A DNA stretch of 64,000 bases from the NCBI RefSeq assembly GCF_003148825.1, contig NZ_QGGZ01000006.1, forward strand, positions 186,001 through 250,000, given 5' to 3'. Shown here in pieces: positions 7,973-16,080 of this stretch. A program made the position numbers and the translations under genes. How positions within the stretch are numbered: position 1 is the stretch's first letter; every line of letters begins with the position of its first letter. Source of the stretch: Streptomyces sp. CG 926 (GTDB lineage: Bacteria; Actinomycetota; Actinomycetes; Streptomycetales; Streptomycetaceae). The notes under the pieces are model-generated. The model saw nothing but the letters and a program-made list of their open reading frames with translations. It was not told the DNA's origin and did no database searches.

Positions 7973-9496
7973 ATGGCCCGCTACGCTGCGCCCGGAACCG
8001 AGGGGGCGCTCATGTCGTACGCGCCCCGCTACGACCACTTCATCGGCGGCGCGTACGCCCCGCCCGCCCGCGGCCGGTACTTCGAGAACCCCTCCCCCGT
8101 CAACGGCCAGGTCTTCACGGAGGTCGCCCGGGGCACCGCCGAGGACGTGGAGCGGGCGCTGGACGCGGCCCACGCGGCGGCGCCCGGGTGGGGGCGTACC
8201 TCGGTCGGCGAGCGCGCGTCCGTCCTGCTGCGCATCGCGGACCGGATGGAGGCGAACCTGGAGGCGCTCGCGGTCGCGGAGACCTGGGAGAACGGCAAGC
8301 CGATACGCGAGACCTTGGCTGCCGACCTGCCTCTGGCCGTGGACCAGTTCCGGTATTTCGCGGGAGCCTTGCGCGCACAGGAGGGCGCGCTGAGCCAGAT
8401 CGACGACGACACCGTCGCCTACCACTTCCACGAACCGCTGGGCGTGGTCGGGCAGATCATCCCGTGGAACTTCCCGATCCTGATGGCGGTGTGGAAGCTG
8501 GCTCCGGCGCTGGCGGCGGGCAACACCGTGGTCCTCAAGCCGGCCGAGCAGACCCCGGCCTCCGTCCACTACTGGCTGAGCCTGGTGGCTGACCTGCTGC
8601 CGGCGGGCGTGGTCAACATCGTCAACGGCTACGGGGAGGAGGCGGGCAAGCCGCTCGCGTCCAGCCCCCGGGCGGCGAAGATCGCCTTCACCGGGGAGAC
8701 GGCCACCGGTCGGCTGATCATGCAGTACGCGGCCGAGCACCTGAAGCCGGTCACCCTGGAACTCGGCGGCAAGAGCCCGAACCTCTTCTTCGACGACATC
8801 TGGTCCACGGACGACGACCTGCGCGACAAGGCGTTGGAGGGCTTCACCATGTTCGCCCTCAACCAGGGCGAGGTGTGCACGAGCCCCTCGCGCGCCCTGG
8901 TCGAGCGGGGCCGGTATGGGGACTTCCTCGACGCCGCCGTGGCCCGTACCGAACTGATCGTTCCTGGGCATCCGTTGGACACGGACACGATGATCGGTGC
9001 GCAGGCTTCCGAGGAGCAGCTGAAGAAGGTCCTGTCGTACGTGGAGATCGGCCGGCAGGAGGGGGCGAAGATCCTCACGGGCGGCGAGCGCCGGCAACTG
9101 GAGGGCGACCTCGCCGGCGGCTTCTATGTCGAGCCGACCATCTTCGAGGGTGACAACCGCATGCGGATCTTCCAGGAGGAGATCTTCGGCCCGGTGGTGT
9201 CGGTGACCTCCTTCCACGACTTCGAGGACGCCGTCCGGATCGCGAACGACACGGCGTACGGCCTGGGCGCGGGCGTATGGACCCGGGACATCAACACGGC
9301 CTACCGCGCCGGCCGCGCGATCCAGGCGGGCCGGGTCTGGACGAACTGCTACCACGCCTACCCGGCCCACGCCGCGTTCGGCGGCTACAAGCAGTCGGGC
9401 ATCGGCCGGGAGACCCACAAGATGATGCTGGAGCACTACCAGCAGACGAAGAACATTCTTTGCAGCTATTCGCCGAAGGCACTGGGGTTCTTCTAG
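7973..9496 (+). CDS. exaC: NAD-dependent aldehyde dehydrogenase (ExaC/AldA type)
   Basis: A 507-residue enzyme oxidising aldehydes, probably acetaldehyde, to the acid. Seen are the NAD-site stretch IIPWNFPILMAVWKLAPAL, the general-base motif LELGGKSPN (Glu263) and the nucleophile motif GEVCTSPSR (Cys302). The C-terminus YSPKALGFF is typical of the subfamily. GGGGAGG precedes the ATG at 7973. It lies directly after the GAF regulator, the usual context of ExaC-type genes in streptomycetes. Substrate choice is inferred from family and context. Confidence 0.92.
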   Translation: MARYAAPGTEGALMSYAPRYDHFIGGAYAPPARGRYFENPSPVNGQVFTEVARGTAEDVERALDAAHAAAPGWGRTSVGERASVLLRIADRMEANLEALAVAETWENGKPIRETLAADLPLAVDQFRYFAGALRAQEGALSQIDDDTVAYHFHEPLGVVGQIIPWNFPILMAVWKLAPALAAGNTVVLKPAEQTPASVHYWLSLVADLLPAGVVNIVNGYGEEAGKPLASSPRAAKIAFTGETATGRLIMQYAAEHLKPVTLELGGKSPNLFFDDIWSTDDDLRDKALEGFTMFALNQGEVCTSPSRALVERGRYGDFLDAAVARTELIVPGHPLDTDTMIGAQASEEQLKKVLSYVEIGRQEGAKILTGGERRQLEGDLAGGFYVEPTIFEGDNRMRIFQEEIFGPVVSVTSFHDFEDAVRIANDTAYGLGAGVWTRDINTAYRAGRAIQAGRVWTNCYHAYPAHAAFGGYKQSGIGRETHKMMLEHYQQTKNILCSYSPKALGFF

Positions 9497-9689
9497 CGTC
9501 CCAAGTCTGCCCATCGGTATGGAGATTGCCGATCCAAAGGCACCCCGCGGCGTCGTACCGGGCGCAGGCAGGGCCCCGGGCACGGAGAAGCGGTTCGTTC
9601 ACCCAGGAGATCGTTCTGACCGCTGTGCAGGTACGGGTGGTCCGACCGCGCCGCTGGTGACCTTGTAGCCGGTAGAGCGTTGCCCTCAC

Positions 9690-10466
9690 GTGAACAAGCA
9701 ACAGGTGGCCGGGGCTGCTCCCGGCAGATGGTCCGGGCCTGCCGAGTGGACGACGTTTCCCACGGCGGCCGACGGCGGCACGGTCTGGCGCGGGCCGGCG
9801 CCCTCGGCCGTGGTGTTCGACTGCGACGGCCTGCTGGCCGATTCGGAGCCCCTGTGGGCCGCGGCGAGAGCCGAGCTGTACCGGCGCAGGGGGCTGGCCT
9901 TCGGAGACGTCGAGCGGGAGGCACTGCTCGGGCTCGACGTGCCGGACGTGGCCGCGATGATGGCCGGGCATTTCACGGAGACGGGGCGTGAGCGGTTCAT
10001 CGAACGGGAGCTCCTGGACGCCGGTATGCGGCGCATTCGGTCCGGGGTGCGCCCGATGGTCGGGGCCCTGCGGTGCGTGGCCCGGATCGCGGAGCTGATG
10101 CCGGTGGCCGTGGCGAGCAACGCGCCGCGGCGCGTGCTGGACCTGACGCTGGAGGCGATCGGGCTCGGCGGCCGGTTCGCCGTCACGGTCGCGGCGGACG
10201 AGGTAGGCGCTTCCAAGCCGGCTCCGGATATCTACCTCGCCGCGTGCCGGGACCTCGAGGTCCCGCCGGGCTCCGTCCTGGCGTTCGAGGATTCCGCCGT
10301 GGGGGTGCGGGCCGCGAAGGCCGCCGGGATCCCGGTCGTGGTGGTCGGGGGCACGTGCCCACTGGCGGACCTCGCCTGGGAGTCCCTCCTGGATCTCAGA
10401 CTGGACCGGTGGCTCACCTGCTGGCGTGCAGGAGGATCCGAGGTCCTCCCGGAGCCGCCCGTGTAG
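9690..10466 (+). CDS. HAD-superfamily phosphatase
   Basis: A 258-residue hydrolase of the beta-phosphoglucomutase/phosphatase-like HAD group. Motif I is FDCDGLLADSE (nucleophile Asp44, Asp46), motif II SNAPRR, motif III the Lys in ASKPAPD, and motif IV FEDSAVGVRAAKAAG. The family removes phosphate from sugar phosphates or similar metabolites. The GTG at 9690 gives about 40 residues before motif I, which is long, and has no clear ribosome site, so an internal start is possible. The substrate cannot be told. The gap 9497-9689 shows nothing I recognise. Confidence 0.85.
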   Translation: MNKQQVAGAAPGRWSGPAEWTTFPTAADGGTVWRGPAPSAVVFDCDGLLADSEPLWAAARAELYRRRGLAFGDVEREALLGLDVPDVAAMMAGHFTETGRERFIERELLDAGMRRIRSGVRPMVGALRCVARIAELMPVAVASNAPRRVLDLTLEAIGLGGRFAVTVAADEVGASKPAPDIYLAACRDLEVPPGSVLAFEDSAVGVRAAKAAGIPVVVVGGTCPLADLAWESLLDLRLDRWLTCWRAGGSEVLPEPPV

Positions 10467-10692
10467 CCGCTGCCGCGTGCGGCACCTCCATCCGCGGGTG
10501 GCCCGGGCGACCGGGGCACATCCGGCACACCGGCTCCCGGAGCGCCTGCCGGGCGGCTCCCCCGGGCTCGGCCGTGCTTCCCGCGCTCCTCCGACCGTGC
10601 GGGGCCGCACGTGTCCGCCGAGGCTGCTGAATCGTTGCGCCGTGTACTGCCCGAGGCGGCAGGACCGTCAACCCGTCCGAGACAGGACCACC

Positions 10693-11382
10693 ATGCCCCA
10701 CCCCCACCGCGACCAGATCCGCTCCGTCCTGGAGAGCGAGTACACGCGCACCGTCGACCGCGGGCGGCTCCCCGTCGTCGAGCGCGAGCTGACCCGCCTG
10801 ACCCACGAGAACATCCAAGGCGCGATCGTGGAGCTGGGCTGCTACCGCGGCGCCATGACCACCTGGCTCCGGACCGTCCTGACCGGGCTCGGCGACGAGC
10901 GGGCCGTCCACACCTACGACTCCTTCCAAGGCCTGCCCAGTGGCGGCCGGCGAGACAATGCCACGGTCCCGGAAGGCGAGTTCACCGCCGGCCCCGAGGA
11001 CGTCACCGCGCTGCACGACCGTTTCGGACTCCGGCAGCCCACCATCCACGCCGGTTAGTTCGCCGACACCCTTCCCGGCCGACTGCCCGAGACCATCGCG
11101 CTCGTCTACCTCGACGGAGACATGTACGACTCGATCCTCACCGGCCTGACCCACTGCGTGCCCCGCCTGGCACCCGGCGCGGTGATCCTGGTCGACGACT
11201 ATGCCGACCCCGGCATCCCGCTCCAGCGGCCCGCCGTCGCCAAACCGAGGTACCCAGGGGTCTTCAAAGCCTGCCAGGACTACTTCGGCACCACCGCTTA
11301 CCCAGTGGTCCGTGCCGGTGAGGGCTGCGAACTCGGGATCTACCGCCACGCGGCGTTCCACTCGCGTCCGCCCGCCGTCTGA
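10693..11382 (+). pseudogene. TylF/MycF-type methyltransferase interrupted by an amber codon
   Basis: The frame from ATG 10693 to TGA 11380-11382 encodes 229 codons of a SAM-dependent O-methyltransferase of the TylF family: IVELGCYRGAMTTWL (SAM loop), YDSFQGLP, YLDGDMYDS and ILVDDYADP (metal-binding acidic residues). Codon 122 (11056-11058) is TAG, in the context HAG-stop-FADTLP. TylF relatives usually carry Trp here (HAGWFADTLP), so a single TGG to TAG change is the simplest cause. Both halves keep the codon bias of a real gene, so the lesion is young or a sequencing error. The longest intact piece is 121 residues; an internal ATG at 11122 could start a C-terminal piece. Confidence 0.8.
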
Positions 11383-11400
11383 ACGAAAGAGTTCCAGGAC

Positions 11401-11679
11401 ATGGAGGAGGGCGGGGTCGACGGCTCCGTCGCGCGCGTGCAGGAGCCGGCGGATCAGGTTCCGACCGAGCCCGGACACTTCGCGCAGTGGTTGTCGGAGC
11501 TGATCGCGGAGCACCTGTGTGCGGCCATCCGCTGTTCGGCTTCCTCCCCCGACAGGCTTCCCCAGAGCAGGCGCGAAGGCCTGCCTGGCCGCAGTGGAAA
11601 TACCTCGAGCAAATCGACGACGAGGGCGGAAGGACGCTGTGCCGTACGCGCATACCGCCGCCCGAAGGAGTGCCCGAAC
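11401..11679 (+). other. coding-like stretch, possible gene remnant
   Basis: 11401-11518 reads as MEEGGVDGSV... FAQWLSELIAEHL with strong GC at third positions. From about 11520 the coding-like frame changes to one reading GHPLFGFLPRQ ... WPQWKYLEQIDDEGG. This looks like a short relic with a frameshift, but I cannot name the family. It is in frame with the epoxide hydrolase downstream, whose own start is clear at 11680. Confidence 0.3.
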
Positions 11680-12501
11680 GTGCTGACCCAGGAGACCATT
11701 CCCACCGAGGCTGGTGTCTTCGACGCCTTGGCCGCAGGGCCCTCGGACGGAACGCCGGTCCTGCTGCTCCACGGCTTCCCGCAGTTCTCCGTCCAGTGGG
11801 AGCACCAGCTGCGGGCTCTTGGCGAACAGGGTTTCAGAGCCGTGGCCCCCGACCAGCGGGGCTACTCGCCGGGCGTACGGCCGACGGACCTGAAGGAGTA
11901 CGCGACCGGCCACCTCGTCGACGACGTCCTGCGGATCGCCGACGCGCTGGGCTGGGACGGCTTCCATCTGGCCGGACACGACTGGGGCGCCGCCATCGCC
12001 TGGGCGACGGCCACCCTGGAGCCCGGGCGGGTGCGTACTCTGACGGCCGTCTCCCTGCCGCACCCGGGTGCGTTCGGCCGGGCGTTGCGCCAGGATCCCG
12101 TACAGCAACGCATGTCGCGGTACCAGGAGCTGTTCCGCCAGCCCCCTCCCGTCCCCGAGGAGGCGATGCTCGCCGACTTCGACCGTTTCGGCCTGCCCGA
12201 CCCGCAGCTCGTGGACTACTACTACGCACGGTTCGCCAAGGAGCCCGGGCTGCTGACCGCCGCCCTGAACTGGTACCGCGCCGGCGGGTTTCCCAAGCCT
12301 GCCAAGACGTGTGTGCCCACCCTCCTCATCGCAGGCACCGACGATGTGGCCGTAGCCCTGTCGGGGATCGAGGACACCGCGAACTGGGTCGACGCCCCCT
12401 ACCGACTCGAACTTCTGCCGGGCGTAGGGCATTTCGCTCCGGAGGAGGCGCCCGAGATCACGTCGAAGCTGCTGCTGGAGCACCTCGGCCCGCCGCGGTA
12501 G
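11680..12501 (+). CDS. alpha/beta hydrolase, epoxide-hydrolase-like
   Basis: A 273-residue alpha/beta-fold enzyme. HGFPQ is the oxyanion HGxP motif, and GHDWGAAIAW puts an Asp (Asp101) at the nucleophile elbow, as in soluble epoxide hydrolases and dehalogenases rather than esterases. The C-terminal GVGHFAPEEAPE supplies the catalytic His. A Tyr-rich cap stretch VDYYYARF is present. Start GTG 11680 follows AAGGAG at a spacing of 9. It probably opens an epoxide to a diol; the physiological substrate is unknown. Confidence 0.85.
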   Translation: MLTQETIPTEAGVFDALAAGPSDGTPVLLLHGFPQFSVQWEHQLRALGEQGFRAVAPDQRGYSPGVRPTDLKEYATGHLVDDVLRIADALGWDGFHLAGHDWGAAIAWATATLEPGRVRTLTAVSLPHPGAFGRALRQDPVQQRMSRYQELFRQPPPVPEEAMLADFDRFGLPDPQLVDYYYARFAKEPGLLTAALNWYRAGGFPKPAKTCVPTLLIAGTDDVAVALSGIEDTANWVDAPYRLELLPGVGHFAPEEAPEITSKLLLEHLGPPR

Positions 12502-12530
12502 GCCCGGGCAGGACCCGGGCCCTCGCTGTC

Positions 12531-12617
12531 ACGCGGCCCCCACGTAGGTGGGGGACTCCCCGTGCGAGGATCCTGTACCGCCCGGTTGGGGGCCATCCCC
12601 ACGTGTGCGGGGCCTTG
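12531..12617. CRISPR. two degenerate type I-E-like CRISPR repeats, no cas genes
   Basis: Two copies of CCCC-N8-GGGG lie 59 bases apart: CCCCACGTAGGTGGGG (12538-12553) and CCCCACGTGTGCGGGG (12597-12612). The second is flanked by GGCCAT and CC, so its minus strand reads GGCCCCGCACACGTGGGG ATGGCC, close in form to the type I-E repeats of actinomycetes. The 59-base period is close to the usual 61. Only two copies and no cas gene are in the window, so this is at best an orphan remnant. It could also be a pair of hairpins downstream of the hydrolase. Confidence 0.35.
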
Positions 12618-12647
12618 TACGCCACGGCCGAACGTCAAGGGCGCGGT

Positions 12648-13376
12648 TCAGGGAGACGGTGTCGGATCCGGCGGCAAGGGCGGGGCCGGGGTCTGGGGGA
12701 GGTCTGCGGTGGTCCAGGCGGTCTCGCCGCCGGGGCGGGCGGTGAAGCGCAGGAGGTTGCCCTTCGCATCGATCCAGTAGCGGGTGTTGCCGGGCGAGTT
12801 CGGGGCGCGCCCCGCGGGGGCCGGGCCGGAGACGACCATCACCGGGGTGGTGCCGATGCGTTCCTCGGCGAGTCGGCGGGCGGTGCTGTTGGCGAGGAGC
12901 TGGGCGTTGTCGGGGCGGTCGGCGGAGAGGTTGAGGAGGAGCAGGAGGACGGTGTCCAGGGTCGAGCTGAGCCGTTCGAGGGGCCGCTCCTGCCAGCCGT
13001 CCGCGGGCGGGTGCTCGGGCAGGGGGCCGGTGGTCGCCGGGTGGGTGCGTAGGCGGGTGAGGTTCCAGCGCACGAGTTGGGTGGTCGGTGGGTGGTCGTC
13101 GGTGCGCAGGGTGGCGTAGCCGGTGTGGCGGCGCCAGTCGATGCGGCCGGACAGGTACAGGGTGCGGCCCCGGGTGGGGATGGTGACGGTGATGTTGCCG
13201 GTTCCGCGCCGGTAGGTGGCGAAGCGCGCGAGGGCGAGGCGGTCGGCTTCCTCGGCGGTGAGCCGCCTGGGGCCGGAGCCGGCGGCGTCGGTGGTGCCAT
13301 CGGACGGTGTGGTGCAGGCGGTGAGGGCGAGGAGGCAGGTGAGCGCTGCGGCTGCGAGGTGACGGCGGGGTGTCAT
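12648..13376 (-). CDS. exported lipoprotein of unknown function
   Basis: A 242-residue protein with a classic lipoprotein signal, LTCLLALTACTTP, so it should be anchored outside the membrane by Cys. The body is a mixed fold with RYWIDAKGNLLRFTA near residue 200, a pattern common in LolA/LppX-like or LpqN-like lipoproteins, but no family is certain. Its ATG overlaps the stop of the beta-helix gene (ATGA), so the two are translationally coupled. It probably works with that protein at the cell surface. Confidence 0.7.
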   Translation of the reverse strand: MTPRRHLAAAALTCLLALTACTTPSDGTTDAAGSGPRRLTAEEADRLALARFATYRRGTGNITVTIPTRGRTLYLSGRIDWRRHTGYATLRTDDHPPTTQLVRWNLTRLRTHPATTGPLPEHPPADGWQERPLERLSSTLDTVLLLLLNLSADRPDNAQLLANSTARRLAEERIGTTPVMVVSGPAPAGRAPNSPGNTRYWIDAKGNLLRFTARPGGETAWTTADLPQTPAPPLPPDPTPSP

Positions 13377-14713
13377 CGGCGGTCCCGGCTCCACTCGGTG
13401 AGGAGGCCGGGGGCCGGCAGGTGTACGGACGCCAGGTCGATGGGGCCGGGCAGGCCGGTGGCGGGTTCGGCGGGGGCCGTGGCGGCGTGGGGCATCTGCG
13501 GCTGGGCGGGGGGAGCCGGGACGTCGAGGAAAGGTGTTCCGACGGGGGCGGGCGGGCTCGTGAGCCCGGTGGTCGGTCCGGCGGCCGGTGCCGCGTCGCC
13601 CGGACAGGCCATGGTCGTGGCGAGGTCGGCGGGGAGGGTGGTGGCGAGGGTGTTCCCGGTGAGGCAGTTGTTGCTGCCTGGGGCGCGGGGGGATGCCAGG
13701 TAGGCGACATCGAGGGTGTTGGCCTGGAAGAGATTGCCCTCGGCACGGTTTCCGTTCGGAGGCAGGTCCTCGGCGGAGGCGAGGACCAAGGCGGCGCGGG
13801 GATGGCCGGTGACACGGTTACGGAGGATCGTGTTGGCACGCCCCCCGGCGATGCCGATCCCGATGCCGAACCCGCCGTCGGCCTGCTCGGGCGTGTCCGG
13901 CGCGGCGTTGTCGGCGATCAGATTGCCCGCGATGGTGGCGCCGGTCTGCGGTACGAGGGCTTCCAGGTAGTCGGAGTTGACGGTCATGCCGACCCGGTTG
14001 CCGCTGAAGCGGTTGCCGGTCACCCACATGCGGTCGCTGGCGTTGGTGCCTTCGTAGCCGACCGCGTTGCGTTCGGCGAGGTTGCCCCGGACGGCGATGT
14101 CGCAGGGCTTGCACTGGCCGACGTACAGGCCGGAATCGGCGGAGCCCGAGGCGTAGTTGTGCTCGATGAGGCCGTGGTGGGCGTTGAAGGCGTAGATCCC
14201 GTAGAGGCCGTTGTTGACCGCGGTGACGTAGCGGACGCGGAAGCCGTTCAGGGGAGGGTCGGTCTTCGGATCGAGCAGGTGGTAGCCGTCGCTGCCGCGG
14301 CCCACGCCTTCGCCCCCGCTGGTCATGCCGGTGACGAGGACGCCGTTCTGGAGGTGGCCGCGCACGGTGAGGTTCTCCACCGAGGTAGCCGGTGCGGTCA
14401 CGACGACACCGTTGCCCCGGCGCCCTTCGCCGTCGATGACCACGCGGTTGCGGTCGGCGCCGCGGAGCACGATCCGCTCGGTGCGGATCGTGACGGTCTC
14501 CTTGTAGACGCCGGGCGAGAGGAGGACGAGGTCCCCGGGACGGGCACGGTCCACCGCCTGCGTGATGGTCGAGGCATCGGCCGGAACCCGGATCACGCTT
14601 GGCGAATGCCCTTTGTCCGTGGTCGCGGCACCGCCCGCCGGGAGCAGTCCGCAGGAGGCGGTGAGGGCAAGGGTCGGTACCGCCGCGAGGGTTCGCCACC
14701 GTGAACGCAGCAC
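13373..14713 (-). CDS. right-handed parallel beta-helix lipoprotein
   Basis: A 446-residue exported protein with lipobox LTASCG near residue 21. The body shows the repeating turns of a NosD/pectate-lyase-type solenoid: ITQAVDRARPGDLVLLSPG, then many Asn- and Gly-rich coils (VVIDGEGRRGNG, NGLYGIYAFNAHHGLIEHN, NRFSGNRVGMTVNSD). The C-terminal 80 residues are Pro/Ala-rich. Start GTG 14713 has GGAAGG upstream. It overlaps the next lipoprotein gene by 4 bases and is divergent from the Dyp peroxidase, with only 57 bases between. Such solenoids bind polysaccharide or, in NosD, assist metal-site assembly; which applies here is unknown. Confidence 0.8.
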   Translation of the reverse strand: MLRSRWRTLAAVPTLALTASCGLLPAGGAATTDKGHSPSVIRVPADASTITQAVDRARPGDLVLLSPGVYKETVTIRTERIVLRGADRNRVVIDGEGRRGNGVVVTAPATSVENLTVRGHLQNGVLVTGMTSGGEGVGRGSDGYHLLDPKTDPPLNGFRVRYVTAVNNGLYGIYAFNAHHGLIEHNYASGSADSGLYVGQCKPCDIAVRGNLAERNAVGYEGTNASDRMWVTGNRFSGNRVGMTVNSDYLEALVPQTGATIAGNLIADNAAPDTPEQADGGFGIGIGIAGGRANTILRNRVTGHPRAALVLASAEDLPPNGNRAEGNLFQANTLDVAYLASPRAPGSNNCLTGNTLATTLPADLATTMACPGDAAPAAGPTTGLTSPPAPVGTPFLDVPAPPAQPQMPHAATAPAEPATGLPGPIDLASVHLPAPGLLTEWSRDRR

Positions 14714-14770
14714 TGGGAGGCCTTTCCTTCCGGGTCGGACGGAAACAAGATCGACACTTAGAGTAGTCGA
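14714..14770. promoter_or_regulatory. compact divergent promoter region, possible leaderless start
   Basis: Only 57 bases separate the divergent GTG (14713) and ATG (14771). TAGAGT at 14759-14764 fits a -10 TANNNT hexamer and would place the start of transcription at or next to the ATG of the peroxidase gene, which lacks a ribosome site. The upstream -35 match is poor. Inference only. Confidence 0.3.
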
Positions 14771-15964
14771 ATGAACTCACCGAGTAACAACTCTGGTTCG
14801 GAGGGGCGACGCCGGCTGCTGCTCGGCCTGATCCCCGCGACCCTCGCCCTCGGAGCCTGCCGCGCGACACCCGGCCCACCGGGCCGCACCGTCACGACGA
14901 CACCGCCCGCGGCACCCGGACCCGGGGCACCCGTGGTGGCGGCCGGTGCACACCAGGCCGGCATCGACCGGCCGCGGCAGCCGCAGCAGCACACCGTGCT
15001 CACGGTCTACGGACTCCCGGAGGGCGGGGCTCCCCCCGCCGGGATGCTGGGCCGCCTCGGGGCCGTGATCGCGGAGCTGTCCTCCCGAGCGGCGGGCGGG
15101 CGGCTGGCAGGCATGCCACCGGGCGATCTGACGGTGACCGTCGGCGTGGGACCCCGGCTGGTGTCCGCCGTCGACCCGAAGCTGCCCGGCGCCGCAGAAC
15201 TCCCCGCCTTCGCACGGGAGGAGCGCGGGGAGCTGACCTGGGGCGGCGATCTCCTCGTCCAGATCTGCGCGGGCGATCCCCTCGTGGTGGGCCTCGCCGA
15301 CACCTCCCTGTCCGCGTCCCTCGCGGCCGACGGCTGCGTCCCGCGTTGGTCCCAGCCAGGATTCCGCCCCGCCGGCACCGGCGCCGTCCGCAACCTTCTC
15401 GGCTTCCCCGACGGCATCGAGAACCCGCGCTCCGCCGCCGAGCTGGCGGGACACGTGTGGCTGCCGGCCGGCGGGCCGCTCGCCGGGGGGACGATCGCCG
15501 TCGTCCGGCGTCTGCGCATCGACGTACCCGAATTCCAGGCGCAGCCGGTGTCCGGGCAGGAGCGCGTCATCGGCCGCCATCGCGACGACGGCTCGCCCCT
15601 GAGCGGCGGCTCCGCGACGGACCGGCTCGACCTGTCGGCCAAGACCTCGGACGGGCGCTACCTCGTACCAGCCATGGCCCACGCCCGGCGCGCCAACTCC
15701 CTCGCCTCGGGGGGCGGCCTGATGCTCCGGCGCGGCTACAGCTACCGCAACGCTCCCGACGACCAGGGCCTGCTGTTCGTCAGCCACCAGCGGGAGCTGC
15801 GCACGTTCACCGCCACCCAGCAGCGGCTGGACGAAGGGGATGACCTGATGCGCTTCGTCACCGCCACCGCCTCGGGCACCTTTCTGATCCTGCCCGGCTT
15901 CGACGGTAGGCGCCCCCTCGGGCAGCCACTGTTCGGCACAACGTCAACGCGACGCACCCCCTGA
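14771..15964 (+). CDS. Dyp-type heme peroxidase, Tat/lipoprotein exported
   Basis: A 397-residue dye-decolorising peroxidase. The signature GFPDG (residues 211-215, catalytic Asp214) is present, with the likely heme-ligand His304 in MAHARRAN and the Arg-containing LMLRRGYSY near 322. The N-terminus GRRRLLLG followed by ALGAC suggests Tat export and lipidation, so a folded heme enzyme would sit on the outer face of the membrane. The ATG has no clear ribosome site. Relatives (EfeB, DtpA) oxidise phenolics, help iron acquisition or support copper-radical oxidase maturation. The neighbours, all exported, point to a cell-surface role. Confidence 0.88.
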   Translation: MNSPSNNSGSEGRRRLLLGLIPATLALGACRATPGPPGRTVTTTPPAAPGPGAPVVAAGAHQAGIDRPRQPQQHTVLTVYGLPEGGAPPAGMLGRLGAVIAELSSRAAGGRLAGMPPGDLTVTVGVGPRLVSAVDPKLPGAAELPAFAREERGELTWGGDLLVQICAGDPLVVGLADTSLSASLAADGCVPRWSQPGFRPAGTGAVRNLLGFPDGIENPRSAAELAGHVWLPAGGPLAGGTIAVVRRLRIDVPEFQAQPVSGQERVIGRHRDDGSPLSGGSATDRLDLSAKTSDGRYLVPAMAHARRANSLASGGGLMLRRGYSYRNAPDDQGLLFVSHQRELRTFTATQQRLDEGDDLMRFVTATASGTFLILPGFDGRRPLGQPLFGTTSTRRTP

Positions 15965-16031
15965 CCCTTTGGAGGGAACTTCCGTGTGTCCGGCGTGCGC
16001 CGCGCGCAACCCGCCGACCATGATCAATGAC

Positions 16032-16064
16032 TACACAGAGTATTCAATTTCGCGACTTTGTGTA
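16032..16064. promoter_or_regulatory. AT-rich leader with inverted repeat upstream of the SdrD_B gene
   Basis: TACACAGAG (16032-16040) and CTTTGTGTA (16056-16064) form an inverted repeat with one mismatch, 15 bases apart. It lies in an AT-rich segment (16018-16066) unlike the rest of the window. It ends 16 bases before the TTG start of the large secreted protein and could be an operator or an RNA hairpin near the ribosome site GGGAGG. Confidence 0.45.
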
Positions 16065-16080
16065 ATCAGGGAGGCTTTTC

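Noticed and set aside
12529..13839. Pro/His/Arg-rich 436-codon minus-strand frame
   Set aside because: A shadow of two real lipoprotein genes in another frame, with no start signal or motif.
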